Below, one piece after another: positions 9,225 to 19,707 of a stretch of DNA of 64,000 bases. The position numbers and the translations under genes were made by a program. Below the pieces are notes generated by a model. That model worked only from the letters and a program-made list of their open reading frames with translations. It ran no database searches and was not told the DNA's origin. The stretch lies in NCBI GenBank assembly GCA_905221605.1, contig CAJNDS010000713.1, positions 397,001 through 461,000 of the forward strand, in the 5' to 3' direction. Origin of the DNA: Symbiodinium natans (Eukaryota; Sar; Dinophyceae; Suessiales; Symbiodiniaceae). Numbering within the stretch: position 1 is the first letter of the stretch; every line of letters starts with the position of its first letter.

Positions 9225-9345
9225 ACCCTAAACCCTAAACCCTAAACCCTAAACCCTAAACCCTAAACCCTAAACCCTAAACCCTAAACCCTAAACCCTA
9301 AACTCGGAACCCTAAACCCAAAACCCTAAACCCTAAACCCCGAGA
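9225..9345 (+). repeat. CCCTAAA array in an intron
   Basis: About 17 units, nearly perfect until about 9305, then diverged. Confidence 0.9.
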
Positions 9346-9405
9346 CCGCAGCCTTAGGGCCTTAAACCACTAAGCCCAAAAATCCTGATCTCTCCACTTT
9401 CGAAG

Positions 9406-9455
9406 GACGTGTCCGATGCGGCAAGGGAAGGGGCCGTGAACGTGGTCAAAGGCAC
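9406..9455 (+). CDS. Internal amphipathic exon
   Basis: Acceptor TCTCCACTTTCGAAG; DVSDAAREGAVNVVKG plus two bases, donor GTGGGA. Similar in style to 8885 and 9133; the phase to 9133 does not match exactly, so one edge is off. Confidence 0.42.
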
Positions 9456-9610
9456 GTGGGACGTGCCGCCGGAAAGTTTTGCTGTGTCAGCACAGACGAG
9501 GATTGATCAAGCCGAACACTCTGACCACGACCATCAGGCTCTGCTGGTACTTTGAAGTACGGCTTGAGGTGGTCTAGGGGAGTTGGAGCATCAGTGACTT
9601 TAAAGCTTCT

Positions 9611-9651
9611 TATTCGTCTTCTCCTTCTTCTTCTTCTTCTTCTTCTTCTTC
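9611..9651. repeat. (CTT)n microsatellite
   Basis: About 13 TTC units interrupted once. It lies just upstream of the acceptor at 9669. Confidence 0.9.
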
Positions 9652-9669
9652 TGTGTGCCTGCTGTCCAG

Positions 9670-9816
9670 GCCCGTGGAAGTTCCAACGCCGCCGGCATCG
9701 GTTCCCTACAGGCTGATCATGTCTGGCCGCACCTGCAAGAGATACTTCAGCTGTTTTCGGGGGCTTGTGGAGCACTTTCATCAGGCACTTTGTGTCCTCT
9801 GCAGCTGCTGCATTAG
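9670..9816 (+). CDS. Exon, possibly shorter than given
   Basis: Acceptor GTGCCTGCTGTCCAG; reads ARGSSNAAGIGSLQADHVWP then HLQEILQLFSGACGAL. The frame closes at TAG 9814; a donor at GTGTCC near 9791 is likely. Confidence 0.42.
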   Translation, partial: ARGSSNAAGIGSLQADHVWPHLQEILQLFSGACGALSSGTLCPLQLLH

Positions 9817-9944
9817 GGTCACGGCCCAAGCCAGTGTTTTTTGAGCATGGTGACATCATAGTGCTGCTAGGTGCGATGAACGAATTCATTCTTCTTCTAT
9901 GTTCAAGACGGCAGAGCACCTTCTTTCTGATCCGTTCCTCCAAG

Positions 9945-10118
9945 GCATTCCGTTCTGTACTGGATCACGCCGATCGTGTCCGCCCTGGCGCCCGCGCAGA
10001 GTTGTCGCGACCAGCTTCCGGCCAACTTGTGCCTTGCGTGCCTGGTGGCCGAGGTGGTCGACCTGCTGCTCATCTCACTGGCCTTCGTGCTCTTTGAGAT
10101 TGCCATGGGGATCGGCAG
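9945..10118 (+). CDS. Exon with a membrane helix
   Basis: One of the longest exons (174 nt). Reads HSVLYWITPIVSALAPAQSC, then NLCLACLVAEVVDLLLISLA and FVLFEIAMGIG, a clear transmembrane helix. Donor GTGACC. Belongs with 10799. Confidence 0.52.
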
Positions 10119-10341
10119 GTGACCCCAAGAAGACGTAGACCGTGAGTATCAAGCCGGCAGCCTTAAAGAGTCGCAGTCGCAGGCATAGTTCGACGTACCT
10201 GGAAGAAGGTGCGGCACCAAGAAGCAGCTGGTTTAGGTGGGGTTTAGGTTTGGGGGTGTGGCTTTTGGGGGGATCGCGGCCAGACGTCGTGATTTGTGGC
10301 CTCTGCTGCATACATGTCGCGCTTGACCTTTTCAACTGCAG

Positions 10342-10361
10342 AAATTGTTGCCAGCAAGCCG
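10342..10361 (+). CDS. Candidate 20-nt micro-exon
   Basis: Sits between a textbook acceptor (TTTTCAACTGCAG) and consensus donor GTAAGC. Too short for coding statistics; called on splice sites only. Confidence 0.28.
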
Positions 10362-10798
10362 GTAAGCGTTTTGAAGCTGTCCTGGGGACTGAGTGGTTGA
10401 GGTCTCGCGCGGACAGCAAGCAGCCTGATGACGGACATCTGCTCCGGCTGGGCCATCGGCTCAGAAGCACCCAAACCCTGAAACCCCCAAGCCCTTAACC
10501 CTAAACCCCAAAATGCGAAACTCTTTCTACTCCTAAGATGCTAAACAAAAAGCCAACTTTCCTAAGCCCCGAACCCCAAGACTCTGAGCCCTGAACCCCT
10601 AAACCCAGAAAAACCAAAACCCTATAACAAGCCCTGGATCCAAACCCAGGGTTGAGGGTTGAGGCTGCCCTAGGGCCTAAAGCCTAAACCCAAATCCTAA
10701 ACCCTGGACCCTAAACCCTAAACCCTAAACCCTAAACCCTAAACCCTAAACCCTAAACCCTAAACTCTGAAGCCTCTGCACCTCGCGGTCGTTCTCAG

Positions 10799-10885
10799 GT
10801 GTGCGGCGCGTCTGCTCTCGTGGCCTTCTGGGTGCTTGGAATCCTCCTGGCGCAGGCGGCATGCTCTTTCTTTGTCATCGCAAAG
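10799..10885 (+). CDS. Exon encoding a membrane helix
   Basis: Acceptor CGGTCGTTCTCAG, donor GTGCCG, 29 codons, phase 0-0: VCGASALVAFWVLGILLAQA then ACSFFVIAK. The whole exon is essentially one membrane span. Confidence 0.58.
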
Positions 10886-11426
10886 GTGCCGCAAAAAAGG
10901 GCTTAGGGTTTAGGAATTCGGGTTTAGGTTTAGGGTCTAGGGTTTTGGTTTTAGGGTTTGGGAGTGCTGGCCGAGGGTGTTTTTTTGGCACATATGGGTG
11001 CGTGCCTGCATCGTAGAGCCTACGGCGTCACCAGGGGGTGTTTGCTCGGGTTCTGCTTGCTTATGTGTACCAGTACTAGAACCCCTGATTAATTGTGAGC
11101 CTTTGCTGTCTGGTTATCCGTAGCAGTAGCTTTGGCCACAATGGGCGGGCGAACCTTGAATCCCATCCCTGAACCTTTGTTGTTGAGAAGTTTTCTGGGT
11201 TCAAGCTTTCCCTTTCAGATGTCATGGTCTGAGGCTGCCTCTTACTCCTAGCAGAGGGCCTAAACCCTAAACCCCAAACCCCAAACCCCAAACCCCAAAC
11301 CCTAAACCCTAAACCCTAAACCCTAAACCCTAAACCCTAAACTCTAAACTCTAAACCCTAAACCTAGGGTTGAAAGAGGTTCAGGGTCTAGCTCTCGTGT
11401 TTCGGGTGCTTCTGCACGCGTGCTAG

Positions 11427-11456
11427 GAGCTTCGTCCACTGGCGGAGAAGATCCAG
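11427..11456 (+). CDS. Candidate 30-nt exon
   Basis: ELRPLAEKIQ between ACGCGTGCTAG and GCACTT (a GC donor). Phase 0-0 fits the exons at 10799 and 12518. Confidence 0.32.
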
Positions 11457-11483
11457 GCACTTACCGCGGTTCAGGGTTTCGGT

Positions 11484-11579
11484 TTGGGATGTTCCCCCTT
11501 ATACTAACAGTCCTTAATAATTAGGGATTATAGTACCCCCCTATTTGGTCCCTACTAAGGACTTTTAGTATATTTGGGT
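11484..11579 (+). mobile_element. Family A palindromic element, copy A1
   Basis: TTGGGATGTTCCCCCTTATA, then ACAGTCCTTAATAA and CCCTACTAAGGACTTTTAGT. The right terminal repeat is eroded. Confidence 0.65.
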
Positions 11580-11931
11580 TTAGGTGTTTTAGGTCAAGCT
11601 GCACAAGCTCACTTGACGATTTGGGTGGTTTTGCGTTGAGGCCCCTCTTGCTCTTGTAAGGCTTCCATTTCACCAGGCTACTTGCAAGAACCCTAGATTA
11701 AGCTGGAACCAGCACATGCTCCGACATGAATCCTGGGCCACAAGGTGTTAAATCTTGCCGCAAGGGTTTACTTTTTGGGTCGGCCGTCGTCAGGAAGCCC
11801 CGCTCCATCCCATCGTGTCGGTGGTGCTGGGAGTTGTTTGCATGCTGTCGTGCAACTCGGTGTGAAGGCATATGATGGGTGCTATGATTACTTTGGCATC
11901 CTTTTGGGTTGACTTTGTTTTCATCTTTCAG
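11580..11931. other. Repeat-poor stretch, intron or 5-prime region
   Basis: About 350 bp with no telomeric array and no convincing exon; ends in the strong pyrimidine tract TTTTCATCTTTCAG. Confidence 0.35.
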
Positions 11932-12175
11932 AATCAGTCCGAGTATACCCGGCAACTACGCGGGGACAGTGGAACACCCATATGCTGGTCTAGCCAGGCA
12001 TGCCACAGACAGCGCAGTTTTTCGTGAAGCACGACATGTTTCAATGCATCATTCGCACGCGCAAGCGCAACTGCAGCGTGGCCGAAAGCGGAATTCACCG
12101 AATCAGACACTGAGGCATGAGATATGCTGGAGTCTCAGTCGCCCTCGGCCACAACGGTTCCAACGACCTTGCTGA
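11932..12175 (+). CDS. Open exon after a strong acceptor
   Basis: Reads ISPSIPGNYAGTVEHPYAGL then ARHATDSAVFREARHV, rich in His and Gln afterwards, ending at TGA 12173. A second frame at 12115-12210 (GHNGSNDLADKVSKEL) is also coding-like, so there may be a frameshift or two exons. Confidence 0.33.
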
Positions 12176-12517
12176 CAAAGTGTCGAAAGAACTGAGGCGG
12201 TCGGTGCGGTGAACAGGCGGATGGTCGAGGGTTTAGAGTTTAAGGTCTACGGAGTGCCTCGACTTTCCATCTCTGGAGGACGGGATCGTATAGGCTCCTC
12301 GAGCGCGATGCGGCAGTGGCCTCAGCCTTCTGCCATCAACAAATACCTAAACCCAAACTCCCAAGCCACAATCTCCCCCCCAACCCAAAACCCCAGGCCC
12401 CCTAAACAAGAAACTCTCTACAAACCCTAGACACTAAGCCATAAACCCTAACCCCCCCCCCCCCCCCCCCCAAAAGCCCCCAACCCGACCCCTCCAACTT
12501 TGACCTCTCACTGGCAG

Positions 12518-12586
12518 GTCGTCGAGTCCTTACACCAGGACTCCAAGGAGCACATTCTGACAGAACTTGGTTTAAAGAAAACATCG
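12518..12586 (+). CDS. Internal exon with repeat donor
   Basis: Acceptor CCTCTCACTGGCAG; 23 codons VVESLHQDSKEHILTELGLK then KTS; the donor is GTTTAGGG of the repeat. Confidence 0.56.
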
Positions 12587-12659
12587 GTTTAGGGTTTTAG
12601 TGTTTAGGGAGTCTAGGGTTTAGGGTTGAGGATCTAGGGTTTGTAGGTTTTCGGGCAAA

Positions 12660-13110
12660 CCGAGCCCCTCAAACTTCAACCACCAGGATTGACTTCAAGC
12701 TCAATCTCTTGAGCTGAGGGCAGGAGGTTTCGCGCCTGAAACTGGAGTGAGTAGAGGTTGCATGTGTTGTGGTTGGCAAGAGCCACAAAGCGGCTCATGA
12801 CAACATGAAAGGGTTTGTCGGCCCGTGACCGAAAAGCAACTTGCAAGCATGAATATATGGGATTTATCAAACATGTGGGCCCCGCGGGATTTACGCACCC
12901 GTAGATTTTTCATCACCCGGCCAGGTGTGTAAGTTTTTTGGCTCGTTTGTTCCAATGCTGATACAGCGCCATATACGTCAGCATAGCAAAATGTGTACCC
13001 CCTAGATCCTAAACACACAACACAGCCCCAAGTCAAAGCTGCTCCTCGCGCCTCACGAAGCTTTCGAGCTTGTTCCAACACCTAACCTTCACAGCATCTA
13101 CGCCCTATCA
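12660..13110. other. Unique insert inside a repeat-flanked intron
   Basis: About 450 bp between a G-rich block and a C-rich block. A 126-codon minus-strand frame exists, but no splice signals or composition support it. Confidence 0.35.
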
Positions 13111-13194
13111 CAGCAAACCCTAAACCCTAAACCCTAAACCCTAAACCCTAAGCCCTAAACCCTCAACTCTAAACCCTAAACCCTAAACTCGCAG

Positions 13195-13269
13195 GATAGC
13201 TTTGCACCGCTGCTGGACGACCTCGGCCTGCAAAAGGTTCAGGCGCTCCAGCCGGCAGCCGGGAGCTGA
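13195..13269 (+). CDS. Terminal exon of the 8.5-13.3 kb membrane model
   Basis: The acceptor (CTAAACTCGCAG) is the end of a CCCTAAA array. Reads DSFAPLLDDLGLQKVQALQP then AAGS and TGA, phase 0 from 12586. An inner donor at GTTCAG is possible. Confidence 0.48.
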   Translation, partial: DSFAPLLDDLGLQKVQALQPAAGS

Positions 13270-13400
13270 GTTTAGGGTTTAGGGTTTAGGGTTTAGGGTT
13301 TAGGGTTTAGGGTTCAGGGTTCAGGGTTCAGGGTTCAGGGTTTAGGGTTTCGGGTTTAGGGTTTAGGGCTCAAGGCTTAGAGGTTTGGTGTTCAGGCTTG
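13270..13400 (-). repeat. TTTAGGG array after a terminal exon
   Basis: Six perfect G-strand units, then GGGTTCA variants, directly after the stop codon. Confidence 0.85.
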
Positions 13401-13515
13401 GAGTTTAGAGGTGTTGGAGTTTTCATTGGGGATTTGGGGCGTATGTGTTTCGGAGTTCGGGCTTTTGGGATTTTGCGGTATGGCAGTTCGGTAGCTTTGG
13501 TCTGTTCTTTGTGTT

Positions 13516-13735
13516 CAGTGGAGTAGTAGTGCAGTGGAAGAAGCCCTTTGCGCTAATCCACGTGGAGAAGGGGCATATGCATACACATGTGATGAAGCGT
13601 CAAGGAAGTTCAACGTTGCATCTTACGCCGAACCAAGCGCCTGAGCAGAGTAGCTGCGCCATCCCATCACCGATGGAGCCGTGTCTTAGGGAACGCAGTT
13701 GCCTGCAGCTTCGGAACTTTCTTGGCATCTCCACC
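13516..13735 (+). CDS. Open exon, weak
   Basis: Reads VVVQWKKPFALIHVEKGHMH then THVMKRQGSSTLHLTPN from a CTTTGTGTTCAG acceptor. No clear donor. Confidence 0.28.
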
Positions 13736-13792
13736 AACCCTAAGCCCTAAGCCCTAAGGCCTAAACCCTGAATCCTAAACCCCCTAAACCCG

Positions 13793-13899
13793 AAACCCTA
13801 AACCCTAAACCCCAAACCCCAAACCCTAACCCCCAAACCCCAAACCCCAAACCCCAAACCCCAAACCCCAAACCCCAAACCCCAAACCCCAAACCCCAA
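13793..13899 (+). repeat. CCCCAAA array
   Basis: About 12 units of CCCCAAA, a Tetrahymena-like unit drifted from CCCTAAA. Confidence 0.85.
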
Positions 13900-14167
13900 A
13901 CCTCCAGGCTGCGCCAGATCATTGGAGTTTCACAAGGCTCGGCCGCCAAAATGTGCCTAGGGTTCTGCCTTTCTCTGAGGATTTAAGGCCTTAAACCCCC
14001 AAACCCCAAACCCTAAGCCAAGACCAGTGTTTAGGGGTTAGGGCTTAGGGTTTCGGGTTTAGGGTTTAGCGTTTCGTGCACCCTAGGCCCCAACAAGGGC
14101 CAGGCACAGGGTGGGGTTTGGGGTTCCGGGCTTGGGTCTTAGGGTTTAGGGTTTAGGGTTTAGGGTT

Positions 14168-14270
14168 TAGGGGTTTAGGGGTTTAGGGGTTTAGGGGTTT
14201 AGGGGTTTAGGGGTTTAGGGGTTTAGGGGTTTAGGGGTTTAGGGGTTTAGGGGTTTAGGGGTTTAGGGGG
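14168..14270 (-). repeat. TTTAGGGG octamer array
   Basis: Thirteen near-perfect 8-bp units following ordinary 7-bp units; a local expansion of a one-base-longer variant. Confidence 0.92.
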
Positions 14271-14278
14271 GCCGCCAG

Positions 14279-14381
14279 GTGCCTGTGTGCAGCCTTGGCT
14301 GGAATCTTTGGTTCTCTCCTCGCTGCGGTGGAGGACTCGGGAAAGGGAGCATCGGTCGGCATCCTTGGGGACCAAAAAACC
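14279..14381 (+). CDS. Exon 1 of a membrane-protein series
   Basis: One base plus 34 codons: CLCAALAGIFGSLLAAVEDS then GKGASVGILGDQKT, donor GTAAAA. Likely a membrane helix. Phase continues through 15027, 15399 and 15703. Confidence 0.5.
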
Positions 14382-15026
14382 GTAAAAGGGTTATGCTTCA
14401 TATATAGCTGCAAAGAAATTACAGGAGGGGATCACAGCCAGGGGTAGAGGAGAGACGCTCTCTAAATGATATGCCCGTTTAGGCACCGGAAGCTGATAAC
14501 AGAGGCCCCCCTGAAAAGGCCCTATGGCGTACATTAATCCCCCCCACCTCACCTCAACTGCCAGGGCCCTCTCTGCACGACGGCCATCAGCACAACCTAC
14601 AAGGCCGGACAAACACGTGTCAGGACGCCTGGACAGTCCGATTCCGCTTTCAGGGTTGTCATCATCCCAGGCAAACCCTAAACCCTGAACCCTAAACCCT
14701 AAACCCTCAAGCCTAAACTCAAACCCCCAGCAAAAATCCCTGATCAAATCCTGTCCAGGCCGTTCTGATGAGCCACTGGATGTGGGGCTGTGGAGCTCAG
14801 CTTGTTTAAAGTTTATCACTAAACCCTAAACTCTAATTCCACGATGCGCCTAAGGCTTCGTGCCGTGGGGCCTCCTGCTCCCGGAGGCTGCTCTCAAAAA
14901 CTGTTGGAGTTCTCCGCAGGGAATTTGGCTAGGCACCATACCTCCCAAGAAAACCCTAAACCCTAAACCCTAAACCCTAAACCCTAAACCCTAAACCCTA
15001 AACCCTAAACCCTGAACCCCAAACAG

Positions 15027-15125
15027 GTCCTTGGAATCAGGCTTCCACCCGAAGCCCTGATTGCGTGCGTCGCGGTCGGCGCCATCTTGCTCGGCCCTGG
15101 CCTCAGTGCGACGCTGTGCAGAGGG
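15027..15125 (+). CDS. Exon 2 of the membrane-protein series
   Basis: Acceptor CCCCAAACAG at the end of a CCCTAAA array; 33 codons VLGIRLPPEALIACVAVGAI then LLGPGLSATLCRG, a membrane span. The best donor is GCCTTAGG (GC type). Confidence 0.55.
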
Positions 15126-15398
15126 GCCTTAGGGGTTTTTGAGGGGTTTTGGAGGTTTTAGGGTTTAGGGTTTAGGGTTTTGGGGGCCTTAGGGGTTTTG
15201 GAGGTTTTGGAGGTTTGAGGAGTCCTGAGGAGTCTGTTCCAGGGCTTTGCGGTTTAGGGGGTCTTACGGGTTTTAGAGGTTTTAGGAGTTCAGTGGCTTT
15301 AGGGGGGCTTAGGGGCTTAGGGTTCGGGTTCAAGGGCTTGGGGGCCTGGGGTTCTGGTGGCGACTGGGTGAGGTGCGTGCCTCCATGTGCTACGGCAG

Positions 15399-15466
15399 AA
15401 GTCCGGCGCAGAGCCAAGCATCTCAGAGGCATCTCCTGGCATGTCTGACGCCTCATCTGACCCCAA
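15399..15466 (+). CDS. Exon 3 of the membrane-protein series
   Basis: KSGAEPSISEASPGMSDASS then DP plus two bases, a Ser/Asp-rich tail typical of a cytoplasmic loop. The end needs a GA donor (GAACCC) to keep phase with the next exon. Confidence 0.42.
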
Positions 15467-15472
15467 GAACCC

Positions 15473-15681
15473 TAAACCCCAAACCCTAAACCCCAAACCC
15501 CAAACCCCAAACCCTAAACCCTAAACCCTAAACCCGAACCCTAAACCCTAAACCCTAAACCCTAAACCCTAAACCCTAAACCCTAAACCCTAAACCCTAA
15601 ACCCTAAACCCTAAACCCTAAACCCTAAACCCTAAACCCTAAACCCTAAACCCTAAACCCTAAACCCTAAACCCTAAACCG
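15473..15681 (+). repeat. Long CCCTAAA array
   Basis: About 29 units, nearly perfect from 15540; the start mixes CCCCAAA. Confidence 0.93.
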
Positions 15682-15702
15682 CTACGAAACTGCCGAGGCC
15701 AG

Positions 15703-15748
15703 GCAGCCGGTGGAGCTCACGGCAAGACGACAGAGGACGCGATGCCAG
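15703..15748 (+). CDS. Exon 4 of the membrane-protein series
   Basis: One base plus QPVELTARRQRTRCQ, donor GTTTGG, phase matching the preceding exon if that uses a GA donor. In another frame (AAGGAHGKTTEDAMP) it is also open. Confidence 0.4.
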
Positions 15749-15967
15749 GTTTGGGTACTTGGACGTTCGCTGGCAGTCAAAACTGGGGTTTAGGGTTTAG
15801 GGTTTAGGGTTTAGGGTTTAGGGTTTAGGGTTAGAAGTAGGGTAGCTTGGGCTATCTGTCTTGTCCTTGTGGTAGCCCTAAACCCTAAACCGAAAAACAA
15901 CCCAAGGATGAAGCCCTAAACCCTGCTCCCCTAAACCCCTAAGCCCGGTTCACGGCTTACTATACCA

Positions 15968-16045
15968 CTTGGGATGTTCCCCCATTGTGCTAGCAGTCCT
16001 TACTTGGGATTATGGTACCCCCGATTTTCATCCATACTATGTGCA
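15968..16045 (+). mobile_element. Family A element, decayed copy A2
   Basis: CTTGGGATGTTCCCCC, then AGCAGTCCTTACTTGGGATT and TGGTACCCCCG follow family order; the right half is lost. Confidence 0.5.
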
Positions 16046-16480
16046 ATCAGCCCCAAGAGCCATTAAAACCCCCAAAGTCTCAGTGCTTCTAGGGTTAATG
16101 CTCTGGAGTTTAGGGTTCAGGGTTCAGGGTTTGGTGTAGGGTTTGGGGTTTGGGGTTAGATAAGAACTTTGAGCCAGGAGAGGCGGGCCCAAGCCCCCAG
16201 TAGCGAGAGTTGAGCCCCCGTGGGCCGGATCCCTTCCGGGAGGATCCTGAGATCACTCGCGGTTTAGGGTTTAGGGTTTAGGGTTTAGGGTTTAGGGTTT
16301 AGGGTTTTGTAGGATTAGGGCCGATTGGGGTTTGGGGGTTTCAGGGATAAGGGTTAAGGTTGTTGTTTAGGGGGGTTTCGGGTTGAGGGGGCTGAGGCTT
16401 GCTGGGGTTTAGGTTTTGCTGAGGTCTAGGTTTGGAGGGTTTGGGTTTTCGGGTTTGGCTAGGTTCAGGGTTTACGCCCT

Positions 16481-16735
16481 AAACCCTAAACCCTAAACCC
16501 TAAACCCTAAACCCTAAACCCTAAACCCTAAACCCTAAACCCTAAACCCTAAACCCTAAACCCTAAACCCTAAACCCTAAACCCTAAACCCTAAACCCTA
16601 AACCCCTAAACCCTAAACCCCTAAACCCTAAACCCCAAACCCCCAAACCCCTAAACCCCTAAACCCTAAACCCTAAACCCTAAAGCCTACACCCTACACC
16701 CTACACCCTAAATCCTAAACCCTAAACCCTAAAAT
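16481..16735 (+). repeat. Long CCCTAAA array with CCCCTAAA and CCCTACA tail
   Basis: About 20 perfect heptamers followed by octamer and CCCTACA variants. Confidence 0.92.
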
Positions 16736-16780
16736 GCTCGGGGCGGTTGAGGGCTTTGGGGGAAGCCTCGGGATTTTCAG

Positions 16781-16857
16781 GCTTTTGGGCTTCGACCGCT
16801 GGATCCCTCAAGGGGGTCCGCGCAGATAACGCTCGCCTTCCGATCCCGGCACAGAGG
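16781..16857 (+). CDS. Internal exon with repeat donor
   Basis: Acceptor CTCGGGATTTTCAG; two bases plus 25 codons FWASTAGSLKGVRADNARLP then IPAQR; donor GTTTAGGG. Confidence 0.5.
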
Positions 16858-16966
16858 GTTTAGGGTTTAGGGTTCAGGGTTTAGGGTTTAGAGTTCAGAC
16901 TTCAGGGTTCAGGGTTTTGGGTTTAGGGTTAAGCCATAGGCTGCTTGTACTCTGAGATTGCAAATT

Positions 16967-17070
16967 GGGGTTTGCGAAAATCGGGGACCCCCTAGATAGA
17001 TCCCCAAATAGTGAGATTCCCCTTGTAAAGAGGACCCCCCAATGTGGTACCCCTAAGTTCTGAAACCGCG
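16967..17070 (-). mobile_element. Family B element, copy B2
   Basis: Reverse complement shows TTTCAGAACTTAGGGG, CATTGGGGGGTCCTC, TCTCACTATTTGGGG and GATTTTCGCAAACCCC in family order. Confidence 0.6.
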
Positions 17071-17340
17071 AAATGGGTTTGGGATGGTCTAGGCAAGCCC
17101 CTGCAGTGAGTGGAACGTTTGTGGCCGTGAGGGATTGGAAGCTGAAATTCATGCACGCCCCGAGTGTGGATTCTTGTCTGTATCTTGGCTAGTGGGGGTG
17201 TGGGGTTCAAGGGTTTTAAGTTGGTGGTGCTGCAAGCAACGAGCAGTCATATTGCTGTAGTCATCCTCACCCATGCACGATGTAAACTGCCCCCGTGTAC
17301 AGGTGCGGACACCATCGCATGCAAGAGCCATTGCACCAAA

Positions 17341-17511
17341 ATGCGCGTAGTCAGTCTAGTCGCCATTGCCTTGCTGCTTGAGAATGCTGCTATGCCACAT
17401 TTCCTCTTGCTGCCTCCTCCACAAGCGACCGCGGCTGTCCTCGTCGACTGGCCGCGCGCTTCTTCTCCCGGAAGCTGGCCGCACCTCGCTGCAGCTCCTT
17501 TTGTGGATTAG
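17341..17511 (+). CDS. Possible short secreted ORF
   Basis: ATG in good context (AAAATGCG); the N-terminus MRVVSLVAIALLLENAA looks like a signal peptide. 56 codons to TAG. The frame is open upstream too (from 17164), so it may instead be an exon. Confidence 0.3.
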   Translation: MRVVSLVAIALLLENAAMPHFLLLPPPQATAAVLVDWPRASSPGSWPHLAAAPFVD

Positions 17512-17843
17512 TTGAGGGAGCAGGTTTGCAACCTACATATAGTCCTAGCAAGTACGTTAAGACTAAACCCTGAGCCCTTTTTTTGAAGATCTTAGCCGGT
17601 GCAGCCAACGGGTGCTTCTCTTGGCAGCCGTTGGGTTAAGACAGTGCTTTGTCTTCGCGAGATCGTGATTTAGGATTCCCATTCCTGCCCCTTTGGGTCC
17701 GGTGTTTGAAGTGGGCGTTATTGAGCCCTGGGGTTTAGGGGATCTTTTTGGACTCTTTGAATCTCCGCTGCTGTGGCCGCCGGTTCAAGGTGCCAATGCG
17801 CAACGCACATGGGCAGCTCTCTGAATTATATTCCTTTCATATG

Positions 17844-17950
17844 GCTACGCAGAATACGAACCCCAGATGTAGTGAGCCCCCCACATGTCAAAGACCGGAG
17901 ACACCATAAGTGGCACTTCGCGAGACATGGTCTGGTAGCTGCCGATACCC
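17844..17950 (+). CDS. Possible exon
   Basis: After TTTCATATGGCTACGCAG; reads RIRTPDVVSPPHVKDRRHHK. No firm donor. Confidence 0.28.
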
Positions 17951-18069
17951 TGAACCCCTGAGCCTTATGCCCAAACCCTGAACCCCTAAGCCTTGTCCCC
18001 TGAACCCTAAGCCCCCAAGCCCCTTAAACGTCCCTAAGCCCCTAGCTCCCTGAACCCCAGCCCGATCAG

Positions 18070-18159
18070 ACCTTCGCCTGTCGGACGTCGCCCTCTCGCC
18101 CTCGATGATATGTCCGACACAAGCTGGGGATGCCAGGCGGTGGAGGCATCACTGGTTGG
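18070..18159 (+). CDS. Internal exon with repeat donor
   Basis: Two bases plus 29 codons: LRLSDVALSPSMICPTQAGD then ARRWRHHWL, donor GTTTAGGG. Confidence 0.48.
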
Positions 18160-18581
18160 GTTTAGGGTTTAGGGTTTAGGGTTTAGGGTTTAGGGTTTAG
18201 GGTTGAGGGTTGAGGGTTTAGGGTTTAGGGTTTAGGGCGTAAGGGCGTAGGGTTTAGGGTTTCCGAAGACTTGTATACGATTCATGCCAATCGACCGTGT
18301 TTCTACTTTAGGGGCAAAGGGTCCCTGAAGCCTAAACTCGGAGCCATAGAATCGCCAGTTGCGCCCCAAGTTGTCCAAACCCCGAGCAGTATAGACCCCT
18401 AAGCCCTAAACCCTAAACCCTAAGCCCTAAACCCTAAACCCTAAACCCTAAACCCTAAACCCTAAACCCTGAATCCTAAACCCTAAACCCTAAACCCCAA
18501 ACCCTAAACCCCAAACCCCAAACCCCAAACCCTCAACCCTAAGCCCTAAACCCTAAACCCTAAACCCTCCAGCCATGACAG

Positions 18582-18630
18582 GAGTGCGCTGTACCAACCT
18601 GGGAGCATGTCGCAGGCTGCCGTTTTGAGT
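18582..18630 (+). CDS. Internal exon
   Basis: Sixteen codons plus one base, ECAVPTWEHVAGCRFE; donor GTAGGGTTTAGGG, the repeat shifted by a few bases. Confidence 0.5.
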
Positions 18631-18634
18631 GTAG

Positions 18635-18975
18635 GGTTTAGGGTTTAGGGTTTAGGGTTCAGGTTTAGGGTTTAGGGTTTAGGGTTTCGGGTTTCGGGTT
18701 TCGGGTTTCGGGGTTTAGAGGTTTTAGGATTTAGGGTTTGGGGTTTCGGGTTAGGGGTTTTAGGATTTAGGGTTTAGGGGTTTCGGGTTTAGGCTTCGGG
18801 GCTTTAGGATTTAGGGTTTAGGGGTTTCGGGTTTAGGCTTAGGGGTTTCAGGATTTAGGGTTTGGGGTTTCGGGTTCAGGGTTTCAGGGTTTTGGGGTTT
18901 AGGGTTTGGGGTTTGGGTTTAGGGTTTTAGATGTTTGGGGTTTGGGGTTTGGGGTTTAGGGTTTTGGGTTCGGGT
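18635..18975 (-). repeat. Degenerate G-strand block
   Basis: TTTAGGG, TTTCGGG, TTTGGGG and GTTTTAGGATTTAGGG higher-order variants over 340 bp; first half of an intron whose last part is C-rich (19076-19165). Confidence 0.85.
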
Positions 18976-19437
18976 TTTGGGCTGTTCTTGGCAAGAACAT
19001 GTGACAGCCAGCCCTAAACTAAACGTCTCCTTTTTTCGTGGTGGCGGGAGAGGGGGTTTGCCTGCAAGCCATTAACCGTAAACCCTAAACCCTAGACCCG
19101 AAACCCTAAACCCGAAACCCGAAACCCTAAACCCTAAACCCCAAACCCCAAACCCTAAACCCTAAACCTGCCCCGAGGAATTCACCCGATGACCCTGGCA
19201 TCTTTTGGATCCTGTCACCCAGCAGGGCCTTTCTTTGCCCACGAGCTTAGAACCTAAATCCCTAAACCCCAAACCCGAAGCCCTAAACCCTAAACCCTAA
19301 CCCCTAACCCCTACACCCTAAACCCTAAACCCTAAACCTCAAACCTCAAACCCTAAACCCTAAACCCTAAACCCTACACCCTACACCCTACACCCTGAAC
19401 CCGAACCCTGAACCCATCATGATTATTGTGTGTGCAG

Positions 19438-19545
19438 GCCAACTCCTCGTCGCGGCCGCTTGGAACTGTTTGGTGCTTCAGCTGACGCCTCGCTTCGCGT
19501 CTTTGCCGCGCGTGCGCTTGCTGACCCCTGAACTCCTTATCTCCA
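19438..19545 (+). CDS. Exon with hydrophobic start
   Basis: Acceptor GATTATTGTGTGTGCAG; reads QLLVAAAWNCLVLQLTPRFA then SLPRVRLLTPELLIS. The 3-prime edge is not defined. Confidence 0.4.
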
Positions 19546-19630
19546 AATATACCCACCCTAAACCCTAAGCCCTAAGCCCCAAGCCCTAAACCCCAAACCC
19601 TAAACCCTAATCCCCGCCTGTAAAGCCGAG

Positions 19631-19707
19631 AAATGTCTGGGAAGCCCCCCAGCATGGCAGGCCGGGCTCTGGGCGCTTTTCGTCCTGGCCGGTGGCCTGC
19701 TCCTCAG
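19631..19707 (+). CDS. Exon encoding a membrane helix
   Basis: KCLGSPPAWQAGLWALFVLA then GGLLL plus two bases; donor GTCCCG. A single clear membrane span. Confidence 0.52.

Noticed and set aside
12701-13081. 126-codon minus-strand ORF
   Set aside because: No splice signals or recognisable motif; sits inside a plus-strand intron bounded by repeat blocks.
13761-13949. GLGFGVWGLGF-type minus-strand ORFs (also near 22741, 22791, 29645, 36832, 59548)
   Set aside because: Direct translation of CCCCAAA/CCCTAAA repeat on the reverse strand.
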